Shown here: positions 1 through 12,090 of the stretch, piece by piece
Layout of the letters: each line of letters opens with the position of its first letter
How positions within the stretch are numbered: the stretch's first letter is position 1
NCBI GenBank assembly: GCA_022592435.1
Contig: JABYQS010000064.1
Location: 143,076 to 207,075, forward strand
From: Cerioporus squamosus
Lineage: Eukaryota > Basidiomycota > Agaricomycetes > Polyporales > Polyporaceae
DNA length: 64,000 nt
Direction of reading: 5' to 3'
Program-made: the position numbers and the translations under genes
The notes under the pieces: generated by a model
What the model saw: only the letters and a program-made list of their open reading frames with translations
Databases searched by the model: none
Told to the model about the DNA's origin: nothing

Positions 1-1595
1 GGGATGGGGCTGCCGGCGAAGAAGGACCGCTGGCGGGTGAGCCGCCCTTCGTGGTGACCAAACACTGAGAGCTGCATCGTGGGAGATGGACTGCTGTGCT
101 GGCGCATATTCGCGGTGTTCAACTCCCTGACGGCATCATAACCATGTTTGCCCTTTTGGCGCTTCGTGGGTCGTTCCGCGGAGTTTGTGCTCACTTTGCG
201 CGGGCTTCCTTTGCCCCTCATGTCTGGTCGTGACATCTTGGGAGCGCTCCTGCGAGTCTTTGCCGGCTTCGTGTTCGTCTTGAGCACGAATCGGGGACGT
301 GAAGGGCGTTCGGGAGCCGTAGGGAGTGGGATGAGGCTGGGAGATGATTTCCATGGCGAATTATAAGGGCGAGACGTGGGAAGTGGCTGTTGTCCTTGGT
401 GTGTGGGAGCCTCAGAGTTTGCGGAGGGCGGATATGTCTTGCTGCCCTTGCCCCGCTTGTTGCGATATGCTTGTTGGACAGGTCCTCCCGCATCCCCAGC
501 GGGACCGAGTCGAGCGCCGGGATCCTCATCTGCCAAAGTTCGCTGGGAAGGTTCATTCGCAACTGCGGCAGCACCGGGAAGTGGCGAGAGAAGCTCGGAG
601 CTACCGCCGACCTTCCGCCGCGACTTCTTGCGGCGTGACATATGCTGTTCCGCCAGCAGCGCTCCAGCGCACGCGTCCTCCTCGTCCTCCTCGACGGCGG
701 TGGACAACCCGCTGGCGGGAGGCGAGGCGACCTCTACTGCTGTGGGAGAGCGGGGAAGTGCTTCTCCAGGGTCGCGTACCTGCAAGCGACGTCAAGAGCG
801 CCGTTAGCCAACAACAAACGCAAACATACGCTTCACAATGTATGTATGTACGTACTGGATCGGTCGAAGGTTCAGGCAGCCCCAGGGAGGATATATCAGT
901 CAGCGGAGAGAGGTTGTCCACCATGTACATGTCGACGTCTTGCTCGGATTCGAAAACCACCATGTCGTCTTTGCCGTCTTCGGCATCATCTCCGTCACGT
1001 AGTAAGATCGCATCGAGCGCAATGGCTTCGATGGGCTCTTGCGGTACCTCAGAGTCTCTAACCTGAGCGAAGGCGTCTGGGAGAGGCGTCAACGGCGCGA
1101 CCACATCGATAGCGTGCGCGACTGGAGACTTCTGCTGAATGTCAGGGAGGCGGTACCGGAAACCACGCTTCTTCCGCTCCGAATCGACAACCCTCTGCGC
1201 AGACGAGGCACCATTGCAGTACCACGACCAGTAGAAGTTGACGAAAACCGAGATGGTCTCTAAGGAAGTATGGTCATGCGCTACAACCACCGAACGTGTC
1301 GCGTCCGGTTCCCGCTCGAAAGCAAACTCTGCCCATCTCACGGCCGCAGCGCGTGTCTGCATGAAGCACGAAGGTTCAGAGTGAGAATGTGTATGCGCGC
1401 GCGGAAAGGGTTAAGTCAGGTAAGACTCACGTCAGGCGTGTCCTGCACTTCTTCAGCGAGTTTCTTGAGCCAGTTGTCGCGCTTGCCCTTCGTCCGAGTG
1501 TTGTGCACGAAGTGCTTGTGGATGAAGAACACATCAGTAAACGGGGGATCCTCAAGGAGGCTGCGGTCCTTCCACGAGGTGGGCAACTTCATCAT
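1..1595 (-). CDS. Unrecognised probable nuclear protein, 3' end cut by window edge
   Basis: The frame opens at an ATG pair (MMKLPTSWKDRSLL), is spliced at 1430-1357 (GTGAGT...CAG, phase 0) and 855-780 (GTACGT...CAG, phase 0), and then stays open to base 1, so the C-terminus lies outside the window. The N-terminal ~140 residues look folded (HKHFVHNTRTKGKRDNWLKK, then a Trp/Phe/Tyr-rich stretch FVNFYWSWYC). The rest is low complexity: acidic around DGDDAEDGKDD, then long Ser/Pro/Arg/Lys stretches with basic clusters SRRKKSRRK and RPTKRQKGKH that look like nuclear localisation signals. I do not recognise the family. A nuclear or DNA/chromatin-associated role is inference from the basic clusters only. 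An upstream non-coding or coding exon cannot be excluded. Confidence 0.6.
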
Positions 1596-2019
1596 CGGCG
1601 CTGTGCTCGACGATGGTGACAAGGACAGTAGGAGAGGAGCGGGAGCGGGAGAGCTGCGGGAAGCTGTGAAACTTTACTTAGAGTTAACGTTGGACGTCAG
1701 TCTATGTATGCCGCACGAGCAAGCCTGAGGTACATATATGCTTGCGAACCCGGCTCTTCTTCGCCCGCATCACGAACTCTCACAAGCAGTGACGCTACAA
1801 GCGGTAGGGTAGACCGAGTGTGGGACTGGTTGGGATCCCGCATGACATCTTATCTTCGCGCGGTACCGCCGTCACCGGATCCCGGAATATGGCCTGATGT
1901 ACGGGCGTTTCACGCGGGGCAGAGCTTGCGGGAGGTATTCAAGGACGATGGGAGAGCAGCGACTTGCGTGCAGAGCGTGGTACGGGTCTATGCTACGTGG
2001 AAAAGCAGGAAACGCGACT

Positions 2020-2701
2020 TTACTTAGCAAGTGCATGCTGGAGAGCCTCGTAAACGTCCGCCTCAATGCGCGCCTCCACCTTGTCCTCCTCCGAGCCATT
2101 GCCCGCAGCAACCCGCAACGCCTCCTGGAGGTTCGCACGAACGGCCTAGAAGGAGAAGTAACGTTCGCATCAGTCAGACTGTCCTAGGATCCTAGGATAT
2201 AGCCGAGCGCAGTACCTCCGCAGAGAACGCCTCAAGGGGTGCGGCTTCGACGGCGTTGATCGTGAGCTTGTTGTTCGGGTGGACAGTCGCGAATCCGCCA
2301 GAAACTGATGTATTCGACAGCATAAGCATAGGCGAGTGTGTCGCAGGTATGACTCGAACACGTACCGAACCACTTTTTCGACGTGTTGCCGGACTCAATG
2401 ACCTCAACGACACCAGGGCGGAGGGGCTCGATCGCGGGCGCGTGGTTGGCGAGGATACCCATGTCACCAGTGGCCGCAGCAAGGTTCACCTGGACGACAT
2501 CGGTAGAAGTGAAGATAGCCTGGACGACGCGTTCGAGGTCAATTGTTGTCCCGAGGCAGAACTGCTGCTGGCACGAACCTGGTGGGGAAGAACGAGAGAC
2601 AGGCTAATCTTGTCAGCAGCCTCGGCGTAACCTCTCCGGCCGAGGACGAGGTTCCTGGGTGCCCGCCGAGCAACAGAGGTGGCCAGACGAAGAGCAGACA
2701 T
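2020..2701 (-). CDS. ATP16: Mitochondrial F1Fo ATP synthase subunit delta
   Basis: Four exons (2701-2579, 2519-2366, 2304-2216, 2145-2020) join in phase to 163 aa, the usual size of the family. The N-terminus MSALRLATSVARRAPRN is Arg/Ala/Ser-rich without acids, a typical mitochondrial presequence, followed by YAEAADKISLSLVLPHQ. The beta-sandwich domain carries the family signature GDMGILANHAPAIEPLRPG and VSGGFATVHPNNKLTINAVE, and the C-terminal helical hairpin is present (LQEALRVAAGNGSEEDKVEA). Delta (bacterial epsilon equivalent) is part of the central stalk, coupling proton flow through the c-ring to catalysis in F1 in the inner membrane. All three introns use GT-AG ends and are about 60-70 nt. 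No lesion is seen. Confidence 0.95.
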
Positions 2702-3073
2702 GAGTTTTGTGGGAGAGCAGGACGTACGCGACAGCGAGCTCGACTTTCCGCCGTGGCCGACGGCGGGGAATGCCGGGTGCAGGCGCCACGTGAGCTTTCC
2801 CAGGCTGTCGGAGCGCCCGCTGTCCGCGACGGTGCCGGACGCGACTCGAGTATCTCGCTCGCCCTCTCGCCTTCGACGCACATACCGATATCTGCTATGT
2901 CTCTCTGCGTGGTTAGATGCCGAGCTTTGAACTTGACTGGTACCCCGAATTTGTGCTAGTGGCTCCAGCGCGACAACTATATCGATAACTTCAACAATAT
3001 TTCCGCGCTCCATGTCCATGTCTCAAGCTACTTGAGCAAGCTATCACCGGCAACGACATCCTCCGCAATCAGC

Positions 3074-6000
3074 CTACTGGACTCGTGTAGGACTAGGAAC
3101 GGGACTTGGGAGAGGACGACGATAGACAGACTGCGTTGAAGCCATCCCCCCGGGTATGACAGGCAAGTGCGGGTGCATCATAGGTTGTCCCAGCGGGGGA
3201 GCACGCCCGGCGCCGCTCATCTATGTTGAGGTGAGTAACCGAGAGAACTTGTACGGCTTATGACATGCTGACCTTGACAGACTGCTTCTGCTTGGCATAG
3301 AACGCGAAGAGGTCGGCGATCTGCTGCTCGAGGCCTTGTCTCTCGCGCTGCAGCCTCGTTACGTCTTGGGTCATGTGCAGGACCTCTCGAGTGAGTTCCT
3401 TCTTGAATTGCTCGACATGGACTGCGCTGCATCAGCACGCGGGACACACGAGAGGGAGGAGGGAATCTCACTTTGCACGTTAATCGCAGTCGCCTCCTTC
3501 ATCGCCTCCACGAAACGCAACCGCTCGCCGCGTATCTCGTTGGTCAATTCTGCAACCAGTCAGCATGAAGTTGCAAACAGGAGAGGGTGGCCTACCCGTG
3601 GCCAGCGCCTTCAGCAGCCGTTCCTGGTCCTGGTGCTGACGATCGATGACACCCATGACCGACTCGGTGGCTGCAATGCAATGCGTCTAAGCGCGAGGAA
3701 CAAGGAAAAGCTAGAACGGTACGTACTCAGTATGTTACGCGTCTCCGCACTGTGTCGCATGTCATCCTGCACCGCAGCTATGAGACCGTTGACCGAAGCG
3801 TGGAGGTTGGCGGCGTTCTGGTCGCGCTCCTGGTTCTCCATGAGGAGCCTTCTGATATCGGACAGCAGGTTCGTTCCCGGTTGGGGAGCGTCGCCTTCTC
3901 CTGGTGCTTCTTCTCCGCCTTTCAGGGGACCGAGATCTCTGCAGAGCTGCTGAACCCCGGCGGCGACACCCTCGATCTGGGACGTTCCGTGCTTGACGAA
4001 GGCTTCGAGCCACTGTGCGCGGGGCGGGTTAGCCTTTCCTGTCGGAAGTGCTATGCGGTACTTACGGTGTTGAGCTCGTTGAGGTAGCGGATGCTGTCCG
4101 TCTGCTGCTCTAGCTGGTTGGCACGCTGCTCCTCCGCGTCTCTCAGGAGCATCATGACTTCGTCCAGCTGTGTAGCGTTGGGTCAGTCGTCTCTCCCGTC
4201 ACATCCAAGACGATGACACGTACGTCCGTGGGCCCGATATGTCCGTTATGCTCGCCGACCATCCCAGCTTGGCCTCGCTGAACGAGATGATCCAGTTTCT
4301 CATGCAGTACAGCTAAGTCGGGCAGTGGGGTAGTCTGCCGCGCTTGAGGGTCACCGGTTGAGCCCTTCAGTCCCCCCACAGCGGCCTGCAGCTCCGAAAG
4401 GTGACCCCTTATGTCCGTTTGGAGCGCCTCCAGCTTCTCGAGGACTGCGGGCGCCGGAGCGTCTCCGTCTTGTGCAATCTCGGGTCGTCGGCGGAGCTCC
4501 TCGAGTACCTCGTCTACCTTAGTACGGATAGAGACGATGTTCGTTGCAGCAGTCGCTGATCGTCCCTGCAGGCCCTCTACGCCTTGTCGTATGTTCTCAA
4601 GAAGTGGCTGTATTGTGACGTCCGTCGTCACATTAGGCTGTACCTCCACCGGCCTCCCGATGCTGCCATTGGACGGCGGTCGCGGGACCGTAAGCGCCTG
4701 GAATGCGGAGAAGGCCTGCCGTCCAGATGCTCGTGTGTCTTCACTCTCCGCGGAATAGTCGGACATCGGCGATGCAGGCGCACTATCGATTGTTGGAGGA
4801 GCCAAGAACCGACTGCCCCGGGCCTTGTTCCTCTCGCTGAACGGATTTGACCGCGGCGGTGGCGAAGCGAGCGTCGTCAGCCCTGCAGACCGTTCCGACA
4901 CCGGGGAGCTCACGTCTGACCCCAGGTACGAGTTCGCGATGAACGTGCTAAGGCTCGACGTGCCCGCTACCTGCCGCCGAAGCGAGAGCGGGCTGTCGTT
5001 GCCCTGGCGAAGCTTCGTTGGGGAGACGGGACTTTGCGGCCTGGACGACCCTCCCTCGATCTGCGCCAGGCGCTGCTTGACCATGGAGCGCTGGTCTAGG
5101 TTGCGGATAGACGGGCTTGGGGTGCGTGTGGGGCTCTCGAGGCGTGTAGGAGACAGGAACGAGCTGCGCACGCTGGACGGCGTCGTTGGCGGCGCAGGAA
5201 GGGAGGCTAGCGCGGATGCGGAGAGGTTGCGCAGATCGAGCTTGAGCGCAGGTGGCTTGCCGTTGTCCGAAGGGATTGGCGGGAGCTCGCGGGTCGTACT
5301 CGTCGTGGAGATGCGGGAAAGCAGAGTCGGCGCGGGATGGTCGGGTGTTGGCTCCTCGGTGATTGTGGTGCACACTTTGCTGCGAAGCGTGGATGCGCGC
5401 GGCGTCTGCACTACAGGCTCTTCGGGGGTCGTCTGCTCTGCACCCGGTGAACACAGTTCTCCGCTGGGCGTCGGTGCGCGCGAAGGCACCTCCATGGATG
5501 ACGATGTATACGCGCTCTCCGATACTGCAGGAGAACGAGCCCGGTTTTCCTGTGTCTGGAGGATCGCATCCCTGTCAGGATCATGCATGTGTCAGTCTTG
5601 GAAGGTGCGTTGAACAGTCTAAGACCTACCACAACGCGCTGACCCACATCGCTCTTTCCGTCAAGGAGTTCGCAGCGAACCTCTCACGCGCCCGACCCTC
5701 GAACTGCAGCTCGAACACCTTCCACTCCGGGTCGTCTGGCATGAGACTGCGCTCCGTCTCGTTGAGGTCCGTCGGGGACAAGGAGCGCACGTCCGTGCAC
5801 GCCGTGAAGGGAACGAGCTTCGGCGACGGGTTGCCCTGTGGCGTCTCCCATATGATGAGGATGTGCGTCGAATGCAGCTGGCCCGTGCAGTTCATCCACA
5901 CTGGCGGGATGTTCGCCGCGGGAATGCGGGAGAGGTAGAGGAGCGGACCGGTCTTACCCGTGTGCGCCGAGACAGGTGAGGTGCATATCGTCCTGTCTTG

Positions 6001-6813
6001 CTGTGTGGGCTTCGCAAGGGGCGCAGGGATCTGGAGCGTGAGTGGCACATGCGAAGGTCTCAAGCCGCTCCTCTGTCCGCCGCGGTAGTCGCTCCCCAGG
6101 CTGGGGCGTGGTGGGAGAGCTCGCTCTCGAGCTTCAGGCTGTGACGATGGCGTAGGGGACAGCTCTCGGGCGGCTGCCTCGACTGCCTCAGCCAGCTGTG
6201 GCGGCGCCGGCGGCTTGTTCTTCTTGAAGACAGAGAGCAGGTTCCGGAAGGACTGGCGGATAGGCGAGCGCGCCCTGTCCTTTTTCTCCGCGCCCACGCC
6301 CCCGCGTATGCTGAAGCTGTCCCGCCGCACGGAGAGGCGTTTCGGAGTTTGCGAGGCGGCTGACCTTGTGTCCAGCGCCTCGAAGCGCCCGATGAGCTCC
6401 TTCGTCGTGCCCCGTCGACTGAGCTGCGGGGCGGCGGCGTCGCGCTGGCGAGGCGGGTGTGCGAAGTATGAGCTGGGGTCTTCTTCTGGTGTGTAGCTCC
6501 CATCGTCTTCTCTATATCTCCGGAACGCCGACTGGGATGGCGCCACAGAGGACGGCGAGTGCACCCGGACTCCGTCCTGTGCGGCAAACCTAGAGGATTT
6601 CGGACCCTGCCCCAGATCGAGGTCGTCGCGAGGCGTATGAACGGGCGATGACTCGTCCGTCGCGGTACTCCTCCTAGTAATGTGTTGAGTGTACATGGAA
6701 GACATGAGCGCGCACGTAGTCGGCGGTCGGGGAGGATGGGGCGGAAACGTTGGCGTTGGCCCATTTAGGGATAAATGCTCGAGCCGAATGTCAGCCTCCT
6801 CGTCACCCGCCAT
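3074..6813 (-). CDS. Large PH-domain protein with C-terminal coiled coil
   Basis: Eight exons (6813-5630, 5571-4224, 4167-4066, 4012-3727, 3670-3596, 3549-3472, 3421-3273, 3220-3074) keep phase and give 1,122 aa. The first ~260 residues are disordered and Ser/Arg/Pro-rich with a basic patch SFRNLLSVFKKNKPPAPP. A PH-like domain follows at about 265-400, with its C-terminal helix ending LTERAMWVSALW. Residues 400-845 are Ser/Thr/Pro-rich with repeated SPT-type phosphosites. From about 845 to 1070 the protein is heptad-like coiled coil (LLRDAEEQRANQLEQQTDSI; LTREVLHMTQDVTRLQRERQ). PH plus coiled coil suggests a membrane-recruited cytoskeletal or polarity scaffold; that role is inference. The ATG of MAGDEEADIRLEH was chosen as start; the frame is open a little further upstream. 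Confidence 0.85.
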
Positions 6814-7194
6814 ATGAGTTGCTCTTAGCTCACTCGTCGTACAGAAGGGCATTCTCATGCGATTCGTTAACATGTTATGTCATCGCCTTCGCAATGCAGC
6901 ATCCAAAGATGAGCAGGATCCTCGCTCATGCCGTTCTCGTTCATCATTACCTGAGCGATTTTGTCATCTTGAGGACGTGCTGATGCCCTGCTTGGACAAG
7001 TACGTGGGTATCAGAGCTCGCGCCTCCTTGCCCCGTCTTCCCAGGGACCCATTGTCACCATCTCGCCTCACCTGGAACATTTGACGCTCAAGCCGTTCTG
7101 CATATATACCCCTGCATAACGGAGTCAGTGCGCATCATTCCTACCCTACCCTCAAAGCCATCAGCACACCTCCATCTGAACGATTTCTACCCCC

Positions 7195-8868
7195 ATGTCT
7201 GGCAGCCACCACGCCCATTCCCGTCCACAGACTATCTCCAGCATCTCCTGCGACTGGCAGGTTCATGGCCGCATCGCCGACATACCCAATGACAGGGAGG
7301 GAGAAAGACAGTGGGATATCCTAGACCCCGCGGTCATCGACCAGCATCTGAAGGAACCGGGTATGGTCCTGAGGTGGACGATCACACTTACTGCTGATCG
7401 GTATATGGAGCTGGTCAACGACTGTGCTCCTTCACCCGTGCGCTTCTTCCCCGGGTTGCCTTCTGCGGAGCGAGTCCGTAGGCTTGACCTTGAAGTTAAG
7501 TCAGATCCGTACTCTCTGGAAGGGCTCCGGAGCATATACGATCGAGCTCGCCTGTTGCCCGACGAAGGGGCCCTGCTCAAGATATCCCGCGAGTTATTCC
7601 CTATGGTCAGCGATATCTCGTTGCATGGGATCGCCCTCTACCCTTGGCCGCTGGAAAACTCCATCATAGACAACAAATTGACCACTCTGCACCTCAGAAA
7701 CAACCCCCTTGCTCAAGATCTCCGTATCAGCCAGCCCGCCTATAGGTACAATTGGGCGTTCATCGCGATGCTCGGACAGGCCACAGCGTTGAAGGATCTC
7801 TCCCTGGATAACTACTTGTCCTGCGTCTCGGACGAACGGGGCCTCAAAGATACCGGGAGTGGACCCATTAATATCACTCTCCCCAGCCTCAAGAAGCTCT
7901 ACTTGCTGGAGACCCCGGCCTGGACGCAAGTGTTTCTGAGGAGAGTCCAGGTTCCCAATACGGCCAACGTTCACGTCAAGGTCGTTACTTCCACTGCTCT
8001 GTGGCCCATTGTCAAGGAGGCATATTCCTCCTTACATTGGACGAAGGCGACTCTGGAGCACATGCCCAAGATTGACGGAGAGGAACCTGACAGTTTGATC
8101 GTTGCTTATCAACGTGGCGTCGTGGACGCTGACCATGGCGCACAATCCGAACATGGCCAGTGGAGATGGGAGGCGCAGTGGCATGTCGGTCCCGGTCAGG
8201 AGCCAGCCTCTGTGCTAAGTGCTGTTGGCCTTGATCCCACGATCGTGGGGGCGTTGCAAACTTTGGAGCTCCATGTGAACTTCGACGACCCGAGAGTGTC
8301 GCAGCTGGTCCAAGCATGTCTGCTCCGTAATGCTCGTCAGCTGACAGACCTCACTATACGTGACACTGGGTCTGGCGTTGCTATGGGATTTTGGACAATC
8401 GTATACAACAGAGCGGAGATGGCCCGCTCGATCGTGGGAGGCGCATCTGCTGCGGCGATTGCACAGTTAAACGGCAAACCAGCTACAGAGATCGCAGAAT
8501 TGGAGAACAAGTGGATGCCGCGACTGCAGAAACTGCACCTGTCCGACGGGGTGCTTCACGAGCCGGGATTCAACGACCCTAACAAATGTGACCTCCTTGC
8601 GTGTGTGCGGAGATATGTTCAATGGCGCCAGGCAAAGCGGTATCCGAGGACTCGCAGATTGACGGAGCTTACCATCACCCTGAAGGACGGGCAAACGTGG
8701 CCTGCAGGAACTCCTTCATTCGTAGGATGGATCAAAACGCTCACTGCCAGCAAGACACCTGAGAAAGATGCACCGGATACGAACCATCCGATTCCTGAGG
8801 GCAAGTTAGGACCTACCGACAACGTCCTCATCATAACGTGGAAGGATGGAGGCGATGCGGGCAGGTAG
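7195..8868 (+). CDS. Hypothetical leucine-rich (F-box/LRR-like) protein, intronless
   Basis: A single uninterrupted frame of 557 aa starts MSGSHHAHSRPQTISS; a TATA-like catatatacc lies about 95 bp upstream. The protein has irregular leucine-rich segments (KLTTLHLRNNPLAQDLRIS, ALKDLSLDNYL, LPSLKKLYLLETP, LQTLELHVNF, LTDLTIRDTG, LQKLHLSDGVL) of the kind found in the large F-box/LRR families of Agaricomycetes, but no clear N-terminal F-box. It shares a roughly 380-bp divergent promoter with the PH/coiled-coil gene. A substrate-adaptor role would be a guess; I do not recognise a named family. Confidence 0.75.
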   Translation: MSGSHHAHSRPQTISSISCDWQVHGRIADIPNDREGERQWDILDPAVIDQHLKEPGMVLRWTITLTADRYMELVNDCAPSPVRFFPGLPSAERVRRLDLEVKSDPYSLEGLRSIYDRARLLPDEGALLKISRELFPMVSDISLHGIALYPWPLENSIIDNKLTTLHLRNNPLAQDLRISQPAYRYNWAFIAMLGQATALKDLSLDNYLSCVSDERGLKDTGSGPINITLPSLKKLYLLETPAWTQVFLRRVQVPNTANVHVKVVTSTALWPIVKEAYSSLHWTKATLEHMPKIDGEEPDSLIVAYQRGVVDADHGAQSEHGQWRWEAQWHVGPGQEPASVLSAVGLDPTIVGALQTLELHVNFDDPRVSQLVQACLLRNARQLTDLTIRDTGSGVAMGFWTIVYNRAEMARSIVGGASAAAIAQLNGKPATEIAELENKWMPRLQKLHLSDGVLHEPGFNDPNKCDLLACVRRYVQWRQAKRYPRTRRLTELTITLKDGQTWPAGTPSFVGWIKTLTASKTPEKDAPDTNHPIPEGKLGPTDNVLIITWKDGGDAGR

Positions 8869-9279
8869 AATGTAGTCGCAGGAGGTGATCAAAGGGCATC
8901 ATGGCTTCGCGGGACAGAGTCGCCGAACGTAATTATTACTATAGGGTAGGAAACGTATGTACGAAACGCGGACAGAAAGCAATTAGTATTATATATACAG
9001 AGTATTAGAACCGAACGCGTGGTGTACATACGTTTGTGTGAGAAGTACGTCGATGCAGAAATAACGCATTATATCACGTTAAGCAAACGCGTACAGTGTA
9101 TACATCTGAGCAAAGAACACGTCATGTCTGAGCATGCGGCGGCACGGCCGCGGATGGGACGAGATAAGCAGAGAGCGAATTACTGCCCGCCAGGAGCATC
9201 AAGTCTGTATGGTATAAGAACGATTGCAACGAGCTAGCGTCCGCTGAGTCCGAGTCCGAAGACGGAAACCTAAACTGCA
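8869..9279. other. Intergenic, convergent 3' ends
   Basis: About 410 bp between the 3' end of the plus-strand LRR-like gene and the 3' end of the minus-strand Ser/Pro-rich gene. It is noticeably AT-richer (attattatatatacag, aattattactatag) as expected for 3' UTRs. No gene, tRNA or repeat is visible. Confidence 0.6.
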
Positions 9280-10266
9280 TTAGTTCTGCTTGCCCCACTC
9301 GAAGGCAGCGCCATCCACGGGGCTCGGGTAATCGACCTGCATGTCGTTCTCCCGGCCCTTGGCCAAGAGCGACGGGCTCGGCGGGACGCTCGAACGCAGC
9401 GCAGCGGCGAACATGTCCTCCTCCTCCCCGATGTACATCGGGGAGGCGCCGGCGACGGTGAACGACGGCGAGGTAAGGTCGTAATTGTCGAACGTCTGCG
9501 CGCGGTGCATGAGCGGGCGGCGCGAGCCGGGCGTCCGTGGCGTGACCGGGCTGGCTGTAATCGTGGGCAGAGGCGAGGTGGGCGAGGCGGAGAGCATCGG
9601 GACGGGCGGCACGTCGGGCAGGGGCGCGTTGGGAGGAGGCAACGCGGGGATTGAGGGGACGGAGCGGCGCACTCCGCGGCGCGGTCTGTCCAGGCCATGC
9701 GTAAGACACGTGTATGTATGCGTGTATTAGGTTCTGAAGGATACGTACCGTAGAGCGGTGCCGACGCTGCCGCTGCGAAGCCTGCCCATGATGCCGCTGG
9801 GCTTCGAGGTGGTACCGGTGGGTGCGGGGTCCACGAGGCCCGCGATGATCGAAGTTCCGGAGGCGGTCGAGAGGATGCTGGCGTCGCTTCCCGAGCGCGT
9901 TCGCAGGTTGCGCTGCGCGGACGCTGCGGCCTGGCGGATGGACCCGGAGGACTTCACCGCCGAGAGTGGCGAGGCGGCACCCGCAAGGGAAGACCGCCTG
10001 CGGCGGAGGCGCGGGCGAGAGTCGTCCGCAGAGGCGACCGAAATGGATGGGAGGACCTGGGACTCGTCTGCGAATGACGAGCTTCCGGATCCGCTGGCAG
10101 AGGGAGTGGCGGAGGCACCGGTGGGAGTCTTGTCGTCCGGGACGAGGCTGGCGAATGCAGCACGGGGCGTGGTGGGAGAGGGCGGCCGAGGAGTCTGCGC
10201 ACGGCCGGGGTTGGGGGCCAGCAGGCCGGAGGAAAAGAAGGAGGAGTAACCAAGAGTGGCAGCCAT
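9280..10266 (-). CDS. Ser/Pro-rich hypothetical protein
   Basis: Two exons (10266-9749, 9685-9280) joined by a 63-nt intron (GTACGT...CAG, codon split CG|A) give 307 aa. The N-terminus is MAATLGYSSFFSSGLLAPNP. The body is low complexity with many SP/TP sites and Arg-Ser runs (RPRLRRRRSSLAGAASPLSA), then SGIMGRLRSGSVGTALR, and an acidic-hydrophobic C-terminus (MYIGEEEDMFAAALRSS; ending DGAAFEWGKQN). No catalytic domain or membrane segment is visible. RRRRSS and RSGS resemble basophilic kinase or 14-3-3 type sites, so a phospho-regulated adaptor is possible, but that is inference. Confidence 0.75.
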
Positions 10267-11295
10267 GGTGGGATGCGCGGGCGAAGTCGTGAGCGGTACT
10301 GCTGGGGGCTATATGGGGGCGTAAGGGTGGAGCGTGATATATCGTGGAGTAGCAGGGGTGGATATCGTGCAGTGCGGGCTCGTGCGGCGGTCTGAGGTGC
10401 CCTCGCGGTTCGGCGGGGTGTTTTCTATCCTTCGGGATGGGAAGGACAAGGCAGGGAAGATGTGCGGGAACTGGGCGAGGCTGGGCGAGACACGGGGGCT
10501 TTTGAAGGCAGGGCAAGCAAAGTGAAAGCGTCCGAAAACGAACGGCGGGAATGACCTGCGGAGAGACGCCCGTTGCCAAACAACGCGTACACAAGCGTCG
10601 GGCGCGCCTCCGTTGCTGTCGCCTCGTTGCCTCCTGTCGATCTCAATCGCATGTCCCTTGTCTCCTCGGCACCTGTGGTGTCGCGCTCCTCCCTGTGCTC
10701 CTCTGCCTTTGTTGCCCCCAGGCGGACCCGCTCGTATTCGCCACGTCCGCTGCCCTGGTGACGTTCAAGGCCTCTTTGTCCGGAACATGGCGACCGGCGA
10801 CTTCATCGCACCCGCTCGTGTGTACTCGCACTAATGCCACACTAAAGCCCTCTGTGGCTGTTTGTCAGAGCTGTCTCGAACCTGCCGTGGTTGAGAGCGT
10901 GCCGTGAATGGGCATATGCTGTCGATGCTTGCTTGTTGCTGTCGTAAGTCATAATTCAGCTTCCGGGATCGCGTAGGTGGCCACTGGACTCGGGGCTTGC
11001 TGAGTTGCTCGCAACTCGCGGATTCGATCGAGTCGGAGACGTGACCCGCGCCATGGCGTGCGCACGCTCCGAGAGGTGTGGGGAGGCTCCCGAAACAGTA
11101 GGCCAGTTGCCCGGTATGGGGCGCATATGATGTCAGACGTCCAGAGCAGACGTCAGTCTACCCCCGACGCTCGTCACGGTCAGTCCTCCAGGATGCATAT
11201 ATACACCCTGTCTTCCGGGTTGCTTCTTGCATTTCCTCCCCTTCATCTATCTGCCACCCCTCGCCTACACGAACTCGCATATCAACACTTCTACC
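10267..11295. other. Divergent intergenic/promoter region
   Basis: About 1.0 kb separates the minus-strand Ser/Pro-rich gene from the plus-strand BLI-3-like gene. A TATA-like gcatatatacacc sits near 11195, about 100 bp upstream of the BLI-3-like ATG. Pyrimidine-rich tracts occur on both sides. I see no supportable gene in between. Confidence 0.6.
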
Positions 11296-12090
11296 ATGTC
11301 CTCCAACAAGGAACTTGACCCGTACACCGCCAAGGCTGAGAACAACAACCTCACGCCCCAGGAGAAGATCGACGGCCTCCATGCCATCGTCAAGAACGTC
11401 AAGACCGGCATGCTCACCACCCGCTCCTCCTCAGGCCACCTGCACTCGCGCGCGATGGCCCCCGCCGGACGTGAGTCCCCCGCGTCGTCTCATCCGTGCC
11501 TACTGACTGATCAAACGCACATATAGCCGTGTCGCCGACACAGGTGACCATCGTCTTCATCGCGAACAAGGTCTCGCACAAGCTGGACGAGATCGAGAAC
11601 GACTCGCACGTTAACGTCTCCTTCTACGACCCCTCCACCACCAACTGGGCGTCCTACTCGGGCATCGCCAAGATCTCCCAGGACCAAGAGAAGATCAAAA
11701 AGCACTGGAGTTCCGCGTACGTCCCTATCTCGCATCCGTCCGCCCAAGGCAGTTCCGGTTGACTCTCGTTCTTCTGTTATGTCTAGCACCGCTGCTTGGT
11801 TCGGCGACCTCGGCGATGGGGTGCACAAGGGCGACCACAACGACCCCCGCGTGGCCGTCATCGAAGTCATCCCGGACGAGATCCGCTACTGGATCGCCAC
11901 GCGCGGCAAGGTCGGCCAGGCGGTCGACATCGCGGTCAGCGCGGTCTCCGGGAGGACTGCGGCACCAGGCGAGCTGAGAACAATCACGAAAGATGAGGTG
12001 AGTATATGCGATCTTTACGGGAGCTGGAGGGCCTGAAACCTATACGTTGCTCTGCAGATTCAACTGGTGCAGGGCTTGACGACGAAGTAA
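11296..12090 (+). CDS. bli-3: BLI-3-like FMN-binding split-barrel protein (pyridoxamine oxidase-related)
   Basis: Four exons (11296-11470, 11527-11716, 11787-11997, 12058-12090) join in frame to 202 aa. The sequence follows the general-stress FMN-binding split-barrel family: VKTGMLTTRSSSGHLHSRAM (N-terminal beta strands and FMN contact), then VTIVFIANKVSHKLDEIE, HVNVSFYDPSTTNWASYSGIA and WFGDLGDGVHKGDHNDPRVAV. It resembles the Neurospora blue-light-induced protein BLI-3. Predicted soluble, binding FMN or a related flavin; the substrate is unknown for the family. Whether it is light-regulated here is not visible in the sequence. Confidence 0.9.

Noticed and set aside
601..1066. Plus-strand frames over the first gene
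   Set aside because: The minus-strand frame is supported by two phase-consistent introns; the plus-strand frames are shadows.
9122..10594. 490-codon minus-strand frame covering the Ser/Pro-rich gene
   Set aside because: It overlaps the spliced gene in another frame, is extremely Pro/Arg/Ala-rich and lacks domains; long antisense frames are expected in GC-rich DNA.
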